This document shows, one piece after another, positions 13,146-23,100 of a stretch of DNA of 64,000 bases. The stretch is taken from positions 186,001 to 250,000 of the forward strand of contig JAESUZ010003107.1 of the NCBI GenBank assembly GCA_017311185.1, in the 5' to 3' direction. This DNA comes from Proteles cristata cristata (Eukaryota > Chordata > Mammalia > Carnivora > Hyaenidae). The stretch's first letter is position 1, and the number at the start of each line of letters is the position of its first letter. A program made the translations under genes and the position numbers. The notes under the pieces were generated by a model that saw nothing but the letters and a program-made list of their open reading frames with translations, did not search any database and was not told the DNA's origin.

Positions 13146-13994
13146 CACTGCAGGTGAGAACTCAAGCTAGAGCTGAGAAGAATCTAGTCAGCCAGGCACC
13201 AAGTTCAAGGAAGAAGCCTATGAACATGAGGCTTGGGAAAATGGCGGAAGTGAGGATGAGATGAAGGTAATATGTGGGAAGTTTTCAATAATGCAGGTGG
13301 TTTCAAAAGTAAGCGGAGAGGACATTGGGAGCACAGTGCTTGGGAGTGGTACGGGTGGGAGTGGCAGGGTATGTGGGAGGCCATGGTATTTGGGAAAAGC
13401 CAGCTTCTGTACCCCCCACATTCCTGGAGACACACCCTTGCCAATACCCTCCAGGCCAGTACCTCTCTCACCTGCCCCAAGTTCAGTGTCCAGAGAAGAG
13501 AAAGGGGTTCAGGGACAATTGTTTCCTGTCTCTCCTTCTCCCTGTCAGGGCAGGAGAAAGTGGGGTAGGGGGTCTTCCCCAGTTCCCAGTAGTCAGGGTC
13601 AGGGCAGCCACCTCTAGGCTGATGTCACAGCAGGCCTTCAGCCAGATCCCGAGTCTGTTTTCATTCCTGCCCTAGATGGGAATAATTAATGAGAAACAGA
13701 GACAGGGGCAGGGAGGGGAAGTGGAGGGACAGAGCTGCTGGCCTGTCAGACCAGTGCCCCCACTCCCAAGCTGGAACCCAATGCATTCCTGGACTGTGCT
13801 CCTGACAGATACCTTCAGTGCCTAGGGCCCAGATCTCCTCTCCCCTCTTCCCTCTCTGAAAAAGGAAAGCTTAGGTAGCCCTTGCCCATGTGTACAAGGG
13901 GGAGGGCGTCACTTTCAAGTAGTCCAGGAAGGGCCTGGGTATGCCATCCAGGTGCAGCACTTCTAGGTTCCCCTGGGCCCTCTTCCAAGGTATC

Positions 13995-14130
13995 CTGATA
14001 GAGTGGGAAGAACCCAGAATAGTGGATAGGTTAGATCCATTTCAGATCTCGGCTTTGCTATTGACTGGCTCTGTGACCTCAGGCAAGCCATGTAATCTCT
14101 CTGTGCTCTTCTGTAGAAATGGGGATAGAA
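13995..14130 (+). mobile_element. MIR
   Basis: CTCTGTGACCTCAGGCAAGC and CTTCTGTAGAAATGGGG. Confidence 0.7.
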
Positions 14131-14529
14131 CGCATCAGGTACTCAGAAATGCCTGTGGACAAATGTGCTTTGCAGCAGGGAAGAGGTAGAGCAGAGGGCT
14201 ACAGAAGTGGTGACATAAAGATGCCCAAGGAATACTGTGGAGCTGTACTGCTGGGACCAGGTGCCCAAGACCAGCCCTCTGGGCTAGGAGACGTAGATGG
14301 CCAAGCTGGGGATGAATTATGAGGAAGGCAAGGCTTAGTCAATGTCATATGTCCATGACCCTGTTTCTTCTTCATCCCCTGAGTTAGAATGGTCTCCATG
14401 CCCCTAGACTGTCCTGCTCGTACAAGACCCAAGACTTTTGCATAAACTGTTTCCTTCTCCATTCTTTCTAAGTGCTAATAGCCTCCAAGGCTTACTTTAG
14501 GTCCCCTTTGCAAGTACCCTTTTTTGATA

Positions 14530-14755
14530 GAATTCCCAGCCTGAGTCCCTTCCTTACAGTGCCTGGTGCTTACCTAGCTGCAGCACTTACTGTACCACAT
14601 TGTGTCAGCTGAGTTATAGATCAGTGATCCCCTCTGAGCTGTGTGTACCTCCAAGGAATCAGAGCTGTCACTTGCTCACCTCTGTATCCCCAACTCTATA
14701 CACCAGGACTGGCATATGGAAGGGCCCAACTGAACAAATGAATGAGGGAGGGAGG
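14530..14755 (+). mobile_element. L2 3' end fragment
   Basis: ACCTCTGTATCCCCAACTCT, then CACCAGGACTGGCATATGGA and an AAATGAATGAGGGAGGG-type L2 tail. A similar fragment follows at 14930-15115. Confidence 0.6.
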
Positions 14756-14929
14756 GAGTGAATGAAGATATACTCAGGGTTAGATACCAAAAAGTTAGGA
14801 CTTGGATGGTAATGGGGGCCCCAGCCCCCTCTCCTGGGTACCAGATAAATGGTTAGAGGACCCTCACCCTTGCCTAAGACTAGCTCAGGTCTCTAGAGCT
14901 ATGATTTGGTCCCACATCCATTAGCATTT

Positions 14930-15115
14930 AACCTTGACTTGTAATTTTCTACATTTATTCATATGATTATGTGAATAGCATCCATGTTCCTATCAGACTG
15001 AACTCTTTGAAATAGTAGCTATCTCTAGTTTTGCTCATCACAAATTCCTAGTGCCCAGCACAGCACCTGGCATAGTAGATATCCAGTAAACTTCATTTGG
15101 AGAATGAGTGAATAT
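14930..15115 (+). mobile_element. L2 3' end fragment
   Basis: CAAATTCCTAGTGCCCAGCA, CAGCACCTGGCATAGTAGAT, GAGAATGAGTGAAT tail. Confidence 0.65.
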
Positions 15116-15222
15116 TGGAGAGAAGGAGCCCCCCACCCCAAGCCAGATCCCAGATCAGTGTACTAAGAGGAGAGATGCAGAAACCATATTCCCTCCACAA
15201 CTTGCTGCATTCTCTACCTCTT

Positions 15223-15452
15223 TTTTTTTTTTTAATTTTTAAATTTTTTTTTTATTTATTTCTAGGAGAGAGAGAGAGACACCGTGAGCAGGGGAGGGTC
15301 AGAGAGAGAGGGAGTCATAGACTCTGAAACAGGCTCCAGGCTCTGAGCTGGCAGTCAGCACAGAGCCCGCCGCGGGGCTCGAACCCACAAACCGCGAGAT
15401 CATGACCTAAGCGAAAGTCGGACGCTTAACCGACTAAGCCACCCAGGCGCCC
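15223..15452 (-). mobile_element. SINEC_Fc-type SINE, young
   Basis: Reverse copy with TTATTTCTAGGAGAGAGAG near the tail and GCGAAAGTCGGACGCTTAAC near the head. Target duplication CTGCATTCTCTACCTCTT / CTGCATTCTCCACCTCTT (one mismatch). Confidence 0.93.
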
Positions 15453-15734
15453 CTGCATTCTCCACCTCTTAATGGACTTTTCTACCCTCATTGCCTTCAA
15501 ACCACCCAAGCCCCAGCACTCCTATCCCAGGAAGTGGGCCAGGGCCTGGGCTAAGCCTGCAGGAAAATGTCCAGCACCCTGTGAGAGGAAAGGGGTTGGT
15601 GGATTTCCCTGAGTGCCTTGATTTATTCAGCTCCTGCTATGCGTCAAGCACTATTCAGCATTTTCCTATCTTTTCCTATACGTTATTCAGACTTCATACT
15701 AATAAAAATATTAGCTGCAATTTTTTAGTACTTC

Positions 15735-15915
15735 CTATGATCTTGGCACATACTTTACATTCATTAACTGATTTAATGTTTGTAACAATCTCATGAAGTA
15801 GGAATGATTACTATACCTTTTACCAATAAGGGCATTGAGAGGCACAGAGAAGTCAGCCTGCCCAAGGTCACAGACTAGGAAGCTGGGCCTTAACCCCAGA
15901 TCTGCCTAGCCTCTA
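15735..15915 (-). mobile_element. MIR, antisense
   Basis: CATTCATTAACTGATTTAAT, GAGAGGCACAGAGAAGTCAG, CCCAAGGTCACAGACTAGGA. Confidence 0.8.
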
Positions 15916-15928
15916 AATCTGCAGCCCT

Positions 15929-16150
15929 GGGGCACCTGGGTGGCTCAGTTGGTTAAGTATCCAACTTCGGCTCAGGTCATGATTTCACAGTTCGTGGGTT
16001 CAAGCCCCGCTTCGGGCTCTGTGCTGACAGCTAGCTCAGAGCCTGGAGACTGCTTTGGACTCTGTGTCTCCCTATCCCTCTGACCCTCCCCTGTTCACAC
16101 GCTCACTCTCTCTCTCTCAGAAATAAATTTTAAAAAATTAAAAAATTTTT
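15929..16150 (+). mobile_element. SINEC_Fc-type SINE
   Basis: Head GGGGCACCTGGGTGGCTCAG, body with AGCTCAGAGCCTGGAGACTG, CT repeat, A-rich tail. Short duplication AATCTG at both edges. Inserted at the edge of an antisense MIR. Confidence 0.92.
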
Positions 16151-16270
16151 AATCTGTACCCCTTCCCACTGCACTACACCAGTTCCCCCTGATTTCCAGT
16201 TTCTTATCCAGGGTCTGCCACTGAGGCTTTGATCTAAGGGTCACTTTCTAGATCCTTCTCCCTGGAGCTA

Positions 16271-16300
16271 CCCCACCCCCCCCACCCCCCCCACCCCCCG
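16271..16300. repeat. C-run repeat (CCCCCCCA type)
   Basis: Three to four runs of five to eight C separated by single A. The minus strand is G-rich and could form a G-quadruplex. Confidence 0.85.
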
Positions 16301-16457
16301 TTGGAGGGGGATACTGCTTTCCCTACCTGTCCATACTCTTAGAGTTTAGGTATTTAGGGCTGCAACTGCCCCTCTGAGGCAGATGGGATAAGGAAGGTTT
16401 GCCAGAGCTGCCCCTCCCCCAGCCTCAATACTCCCCTCTCCCACTGGCTTCCCTTTT

Positions 16458-16692
16458 TTTTTTTTAAATTTTTGTTAATGTTTTATTTATGTCTAGGAGA
16501 GAGAGAGACAGCGTGAGCAGGGGAGGGTCAGAGAGAGAGGGAGTCGCCTGCTCTCAGCAGACTCTGAAACAGGCTCCAGGCTCTGAGCTGGGAGTCAGCA
16601 CTGAGCCCGACGCGGGGCTTGAACCCACAAACCGCGAGATCATGACCTAAGCGAAAGTCGGACGCTTAACCGACTAAGCCACCCAGGCGCCC
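16458..16692 (-). mobile_element. SINEC_Fc-type SINE, young
   Basis: Reverse copy flanked by the duplication CCACTGGCTTCCCTTTT. Closely similar to the copy at 15223-15452, with about 9 extra bases near 16549. Confidence 0.93.
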
Positions 16693-17649
16693 CCACTGGC
16701 TTCCCTTTTAAAGCATTAACTTGGGAGAGCTAATTTTCTGCCCCCAGGAGTGTGTAATTAACTAAGATTGGTCAGATTAAGACCTCACTACCTCTCATTC
16801 CTATTCTGCCCCCAGAAAAGACAGACCCCTCCTGAATACCCTCATTCTTTCTCTGCCCTAAACACGCCCCACCCCTCCCACATCCCTGCTCAGAGGTCTT
16901 GAGGACTCATCCCAACCCCCAGGGAGACACAGGTTAGCTGGGTTAGGCCTCCCAGGTAGGAATGCACCAGGGCAGGGCCTTCAAGGAGAGGGCGGCTTTA
17001 GTGCTTTGTGGTGTTTGCATCCCTTCCGCCATCTCTTCTCAGTCACCCAAGCTCTAGCCAAGTGTAGTTGGGACAGAGAGGGTCATATAACCAGGACGTG
17101 TGAACCCGAATAAAGGAGTTGACTTAGACACATGGTATGGGTACGGCTTGGGTAAGTGTAGGGTGTCCCTGTCTGCTGTTTCAGTGGTTAAGTGAAAGGA
17201 GAGAGGTGGGCATGCGAAGGAGTACAAATCTGAACACACATGGAGGGAGGTATGTGCGGTGAGCTGCACAGAGCACATCCAACAGAATGCCTTATGTACC
17301 CCGTCTTTCTGGACTCAAGACGTCCCTCGACATCCCTCCACATCTTCGGCCTGGGGTGCACACACCAAGTGTCCCCTCTGTAGGGCTCCAGGCCCCCAGG
17401 TCCTGCTATGCCGCTCAACTCCCAAGGTCCATCATCCCGCCCTCCTTGCGGACCCAGTAGGGGGCGATATCTTACCTCTCCGGGTGGAGCCCCCATCCCA
17501 GGCTCCCGCTAAGACTGTTAAAGTGATGGGTAGGGCGTTGAGGGGGTCAGTCCAGGAGACATGGGCCACGGGCCCTTCCTCACCGCGGAGTCTCAGGAGC
17601 AGGAAGTGGTCACTTGAGCAGGCGCTTGGGGGGCCCCTCCCCTATATCT

Positions 17650-18120
17650 GTACCCTCAGTCCGGGAATGCAGGACGCCACTCCGCACCGCGTCCCGTCCC
17701 CTGGCCGCCCGCGACACCTCGCGCTGTTGACAGCTCCGGCGCCTGGGCCGAAGGAGACCTGGGGTGAGGGGGAGGCGCCCCCTTCCCGCACCGTCCCCGC
17801 CACCCCCACCCTCGGCAGTCCCCAGCCAGGGAAGGAGGGCTCGGCGGAGGAGCTCGGTGCCCACCCCGCTCCGGACCCTCGGGGACGCAGAGGGCCGAGC
17901 CTGGCGAGGCACCCCTCCCCGGAGCAGCTACTGCAGCGCGGCGCTCGGCTCCGTGGGGGGAATACTAAGGAGCGGGCGCGGCGGGGGCAGCGGAGCGCGG
18001 GAGCGCGCGGCGGAGCGGCTGGAGCGGGCGGGAGGCGGCACCGCGCGCCGCCCGCTCCCCTGCGCCTGCTCTCAGCTCGCAGGCCGGCGGGACTCGGAGA
18101 GCCTGCTCCCCTGCACCTGA
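17650..18120. promoter_or_regulatory. Second CpG island, downstream of EPHB3, no gene assigned
   Basis: CpG-dense core (best at 17690-18090, with runs such as GCGCGGCGGAGCGGC) about 1.1-1.6 kb beyond the EPHB3 polyA site. I recognise no exon, conserved protein or splice pattern. It may be the promoter of a non-coding transcript or an orphan island. Both strands have long open frames here, as expected from GC content alone. Confidence 0.65.
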
Positions 18121-18589
18121 AGTAGCTCCCCCGTGCCTCCCCGCTGGCAGCAGCGCCAAACCCGGGCTACCCCACCCCCATCCCCGCCCACACCCCCACT
18201 GAGAACTCGGCCCTGCCAGGAACCGTCTGGGAGGTGTGTGGGGCCGGGTGCGTGAACCCTGATATCTATGAGGCTTTGTCCACCCCCTACCGGGTCCAGC
18301 CAAGACCCTCTGATTTAGGGAATGCAAGTATCTTGGAAACCTGTTCCATGCCCTGCAGAGGTTTACTGCCGGGAGGGTCCCTCCTGACATTGGGAAAAAG
18401 GACTGCATCTGCCCCCTCCAACCCGCGTGTTTCTGCATCCAAGGGACCTGAGCCCAGCCCCCCACCCCCACCCCCCCACCGCCGCTACGATTTCTCCTTT
18501 GACATTTCCAGAAGCTGTTTTCCTAATCCTCTCCCTGGTTCTTGTTATTTATCCTCTGAACCTTTCAAGTGTGCAGGCAGTCTCTGGGT

Positions 18590-18800
18590 GGGAATCCCAG
18601 CCCCGGGACTCACTGGCTCAGTGACTTTCCTGGCTCAGTGACTTTCGGCAAGTTACTTAACCTCTCCCTTTCCTCCTCTGTAAAAAGGAGATAAAAATAC
18701 TTCCTTCCCTGGCTGGTTGTTGTGAGATTAAATAAAGATCCATGTATAAATGGAGCATTTTAGCTCAGAGCCTGGAGCACAGTTAGCGCTCAGTAAAGAG
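18590..18800 (+). mobile_element. MIR
   Basis: GTGACTTTCGGCAAGTTACT, TTCCTCCTCTGTAAAAAGGA, TTGTGAGATTAAATAAAGAT, TTAGCGCTCAGTAAAG. A short duplication of CTGGCTCAGTGACTTTC lies at the left end. Confidence 0.82.
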
Positions 18801-19273
18801 TACCCACACTTCGAGTCTGATGCTCGCTGAAAGGAGCTGGCCTCTGCATCTGAACACCAGTGGACTCCTGAGCCCTTTGTCCAAGGCCACATGACTTTGG
18901 GAGCTGACCAACCCCTTCCACCCTCCACTCCCTCAAAGACAATGGGTATGAAAGGACGCTGTAACACCATGCGGGCTCACCCGTCTGCCCTGTCTGCCCT
19001 GTCTGCCCCAGGAACACCTGGGCCTGAGAAGGCAGGAACTCAGGCGCAGGTTGCTTTCTGCTGTTACCACCTAACCACCCACTTCCAAGAAGTTAGACGC
19101 CATAAGGCCAAAGCACAAAAGGGAAGGTGAGCCTGGCTGGGCCTGGAACTGGTCTCCCAATGACTAGAGAATTCTGAAGAGGGCTGGCGCTGAGGGACTG
19201 TGAATCTGAGGGCATGAGGGAATCCCGCCTCAGGAAGTGCAAAGAGAAGGGGCAAGACAATCTTCTTATTGCC

Positions 19274-19279
19274 TTTATT
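19274..19279 (-). terminator. EPHB3: EPHB3 polyadenylation signal AATAAA
   Basis: TTTATT on the plus strand reads AATAAA on the gene strand, in GGAATAAAGGCAATAAGAAG, about 780 nt after the stop. It is the only canonical hexamer seen well placed for this 3'UTR. A second weaker AATAAG follows within 12 nt. Confidence 0.8.
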
Positions 19280-19372
19280 CCACTGACGGCCCAGCTGGCC
19301 CTACCGCAGGGCACTGGGCCAAGCTTTTTCACGCTCACCCATGCTCTCTGTGCAGGCCAGTGCATGCACAGA

Positions 19373-19426
19373 CATACACACACACACACATACACACACA
19401 CACACAAACACACTCACATACACATC
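19373..19426. repeat. CA microsatellite in the EPHB3 3'UTR
   Basis: Interrupted CA repeat (CACACACA with occasional TA and AA), read as TG on the gene strand, about 95 nt upstream of the polyA signal in the mRNA. Confidence 0.9.
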
Positions 19427-20057
19427 CAAACTCTGGCTCTGAGAGTCAGTCTCTGGGGGGCAAGGGGCTACTCCTCAGCCTGCCCCTGCCTGCCCTTTTA
19501 TGACAGCACCAAGGGCGGGGGTGGGGCAGGGCCCTCAGCCCCCAGAACAAGTCCCTGTGCAAACTGGAGGTGCCAGCTGGCTTCAGGATGGGGTGTCACA
19601 TTTCCCCATTCCCGGAGTCCCCTCCTCCAGTTCCTGAGGGAGGGACTGCTCTCTGCCTACCTGGGGGGCCAGACCCCTACCAGGGCTGGGCCCTAAGGAA
19701 CCCAGGCTTATCCTCCACCTGACCCTGCCAGGACCTTCAGCACTGAAGAACAGCGAAGTCTGAGGTGGTGGGGATCCCCCACTGGAGAGCAGGAAGGCCT
19801 GGGCCCTGAGGGGCTTGGGGAGGGGTCAGCACCCCCTCTCCTAATCCATCTTCAATATGAAGAGGTTTGGGACACATTTCCTGGGGAGGGAGCACAGGCC
19901 TGTAGGAGAAGTCCCAGCTTGGGCCTTCCCCAAACTTCCATCTTCTGGGCCACAGCCTAAGGCCAGGCATCCAAAAGTCCAAAAGTCCAGCCGGCTGGTC
20001 AGAGTCCCTGCACAGTCCTTGGAGGGGGGGGGGTACCCACCCAGTGGGAGTCAGGTG

Positions 20058-20166
20058 TCAGACCTGCACGGGCAGTGTCTGGTTCATCTGCAGCCGCATG
20101 TCCTGGATACTGCTAAGGATCTTCTTCTGGTGGCCAGCCAAGGTGACCCCGATCCGGAGCAGGTCT
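20058..20166 (-). CDS. EPHB3: EPHB3 exon 16, coding part (residues 964-999 and stop)
   Basis: Completes the SAM domain ([20 protein letters not shown]) and ends MNQTLPVQV followed by TGA. The final VQV is the PDZ-binding tail known for EPHB3. Confidence 0.97.
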
Positions 20167-23100
20167 CTGCAGATGGACCAAGGGCAGGGTCAGTCCCTCC
20201 CCTCCTGCCCACCACTCTGGGCCCTGCTCAGGTCCCCCTGCCCTACCCCACCAAATCTGAGGCACACTCACTCTGCGGTCATCTGAGCCACCAGGTCAAA
20301 GGATGCAAAGCCCGCACTGACAAAGCTCTCCTTGTACCGCCCCATCTTGATGGCATCTAGCCAATCACCGACTGTCGTGAAGGTCGTGTAATCCGGGACC
20401 GTGCGGTCTAGGAGGGGCTGTGACATGCTGTGGGGAGAAGTGAGACTTGGTGAATCCTGATGGCAAGGGAAGCAGGGGTAGGGCTGCTGCCTCAAAAGCA
20501 GAGTCAGAAAAGAGGCGGAGATACTGACCCTGACTGGGCACTGGCAATGACCTTGAGGCTGGCAGCATTTCGGATGAGCTTGTCCAGGGTGTTGACAATC
20601 TGGGAGAATTTGGGCCTGAGGTTCCGGTCCCGCACCCAGCAGTCCAACATGAGCTGGTGCAGTGCTGTGGGGCAGTCCATGGGTGGGGGCAGCCGGTAAT
20701 CCTGCTCTACGGCATTGATGACCTGAACAAAGAATAGGGAAACCTGGAGTGAGGCACCGCTTCGCTCCTCAAGGGCTCCCACCCACCTGAGCCCTCTGGC
20801 TGGCCCCACTCACATCCTGGTTGCTCATGTCCCAGTAGGGTCGCTCTCCATAGCTCATGACCTCCCACATGACGATTCCATAGCTCCAAACGTCACTAGC
20901 AGAGGTGAACTTCCGATAGGCTATGGCCTCTGGGGCAGTCCAGCGGATGGGGATCTTCCCGCCCTGGTGGGGGGGGCACACGCCCTTCACCCTATGACTC
21001 GGGGCTGGTTCCCAGCCCCGAGCCCCTGACTGGTTGGCCCCGCCCCCAGTTTCCCTCCCAGTTGCTTCCTGTACCAGGGAGCTGGTGTAGGTAGGATCAG
21101 AAGGATCATCCTCCAGGAAGCGGGAGAGGCCGAAGTCTGAGACTTTGCAGACCAAATTGCTGTTGACTAGAATGTTGCGGGCAGCCAGGTCTCGGTGCAC
21201 GTAGTTCATCTCAGACAGGTATTTCATGCCAGCCGCAATGCCCCGCAACATGCCCACCAGCTGGATGACTGTGAACTGTCCGTCGTTGAGCTAGAGGCAA
21301 CATGCAGGCTCAGCTGGGTCCATCACTTCCCTACTAGCCCAGGGCCTGACCATGACCTTCCTGCCTGTCCACCTGTGCGTGTACAACATCCCAGTGAGCC
21401 CCAGTGAGGATGTGAATAGCTCTGACCACTCTCATTTTACAAACCAGGGAGTTCAGACTCAGAGAGGTTAGGTAAAGCCTGAGGTCACACAGACAGTAGA
21501 GGGCAGAGTCAGGATGAGAACTCCAGTCTTTCTGGCTCTGAGGCCCTGCACCATGCTACCTTGGTGAATATTTGTACACTTGAAGAGGGTAGGGTCTGTC
21601 TAACCTTGTGGGAGGGTGTGGTTTGCCCTACCCAGCTCTCTGGAGGAGGGGAGGGAAGAGGGTTGGGAGCCGGCTCTTACCCGGAGGAAGGAGTCCAGGG
21701 CACAGTTCTCCATGAACTCGGTGAGAATCATGACTGGCCGACTTTTAGTGACCACACCCTCTAGCCGGATTATGTTGGGGTGGTCAAACTGACCCATGAT
21801 GGAGGCCTCACTTAGGAAGTCCCGCCGCTGCCTCTCCGTGTAGCCCACCTTCAGCGTCTTGATGGCCACAAACACCTCCCTGCGGCCTGGCTGCTTCAGC
21901 CGACCCCGACACACTTCCCCAAATTCCCCTGCAGGGCAAAAGGCACAAGTAGGAAGTGGCTACTAGGATTGGCCCTGTCGCCAGTGCATGCCGGCCCCTC
22001 CCCAGCATAACTCCCGGCCTCTCCTTCCCACCATGCCCCAGGGGGACTCACCAGCTCCAATCACCTCCTCTATCTTGACACAGGACACATCGATTTCCTT
22101 GGCAAACTCCCGTACCGCCTCATTAGGGTCCTCGTAGGTAAAAGGGTCAATATAAACCTTCATTCCAGGAGCAACTAGAGGAAGAAAAGGTGGCCATGAG
22201 AGGGGCCAGATCTTTGAGCTGGGGGGCTGGGGACAGTGAGGGAACTCTCAGGCTGCACCCTCAGGCCTAGGGTACTGCCCCATGCTCTCGCCCTGATGGG
22301 AGCACATTTCACACTCTCCCTTGCTGGGTCTGCTCCATATTCCTCTCTCTTGGTGCCCCAACTGGCCCCCTCCCCACCCTCCCCACCATCCCATCCGTGG
22401 GAACTAGTGACCACAAAGGCTAGACACCTAGGATTCTTATTCTTCTTTCTCTCTCATCTCTCATCGTGTCAAAACCTCTCTCAGATTCATTCTTCCCCTC
22501 ATTCCCACTGCCCCTGACCTTATCCAGGCCTTCACTCAGACTCTTGCAATAGTCTCCCAGCTGGGCTCTCTGCCTCTGGACTTTTCCCACCAATCTATCC
22601 AGCATACCTGTCTTCCTACAACAATACTTGCATTGTATTACTCCGCAGCTTGAGAGCCTTTCGGATTACCTATGGTGGAGTCAAGTCCAAACTCCTCTGC
22701 CTGCCTTTCACGACCCTCTGACGACTGGCCACAACTACCCAGCCTTGGCTCCCCGGCAGCTGTCAAACCAGTCTTCTCACTGCCCCCACAGTCGGGCACT
22801 CTCCCCACCCCACCCACTGTCTTCCACAGGCTCCTCTAGCCAGGAATGCTCTCTCCTACCTCTCTAAATCCTGCTCAACCCGCCTGGCACAGCTCAGCCC
22901 AAGGCCACCTCCTCCAGGAAGGCTTCCTCTTTTCTGAACTCTTACTGGCTTTGATAGCAGGAACACCCAGCTTAACACTTAATTGCTCTCTCATTTTTTT
23001 CCCCCATGTGTACGTATCTTGTCAAAGGATTAACTGCCTTAGAGGAAAGGGGTCACTTCTCACTCATTCCCGGGGATAGCAGGAGTGAGGTAGGGGCTCA

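Larger units (their letters stand above)
1..19250. other. Intergenic region downstream of EPHB3
   Basis: Apart from the repeats and the CpG island listed, no exon or RNA gene is recognised. Stretches that look unique and empty include 1500-3380, 3570-8640, 10010-10630, 12650-13010, 13150-13990, 16700-17650 and 18130-18590. Short antisense MIR remnants are likely near 2310-2390, 2820-2940, 4850-4960, 5105-5200 and 8160-8230. Confidence 0.75.
19255..20057 (-). other. EPHB3: EPHB3 3' untranslated region (approximate end)
   Basis: About 800 nt between the stop codon and the expected cleavage site 15-25 nt past the AATAAA at 19279-19274. It contains a CA/TG microsatellite (19373-19426) that would be UG-rich in the mRNA. 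The exact cleavage position cannot be read from sequence. Confidence 0.75.

Noticed and set aside
17259..18125. 288-codon open frame on the plus strand across the downstream CpG island
   Set aside because: No recognisable domain, Arg/Pro/Gly-rich composition expected from GC-rich DNA, and an overlapping open frame on the other strand. Kept only as a CpG-island finding.
20769..21257. 162-codon kinase-like frame that could be taken as a separate gene
   Set aside because: It is EPHB3 exons 12 and 13 read through the stop-free intron 12, beginning at a GTG codon.
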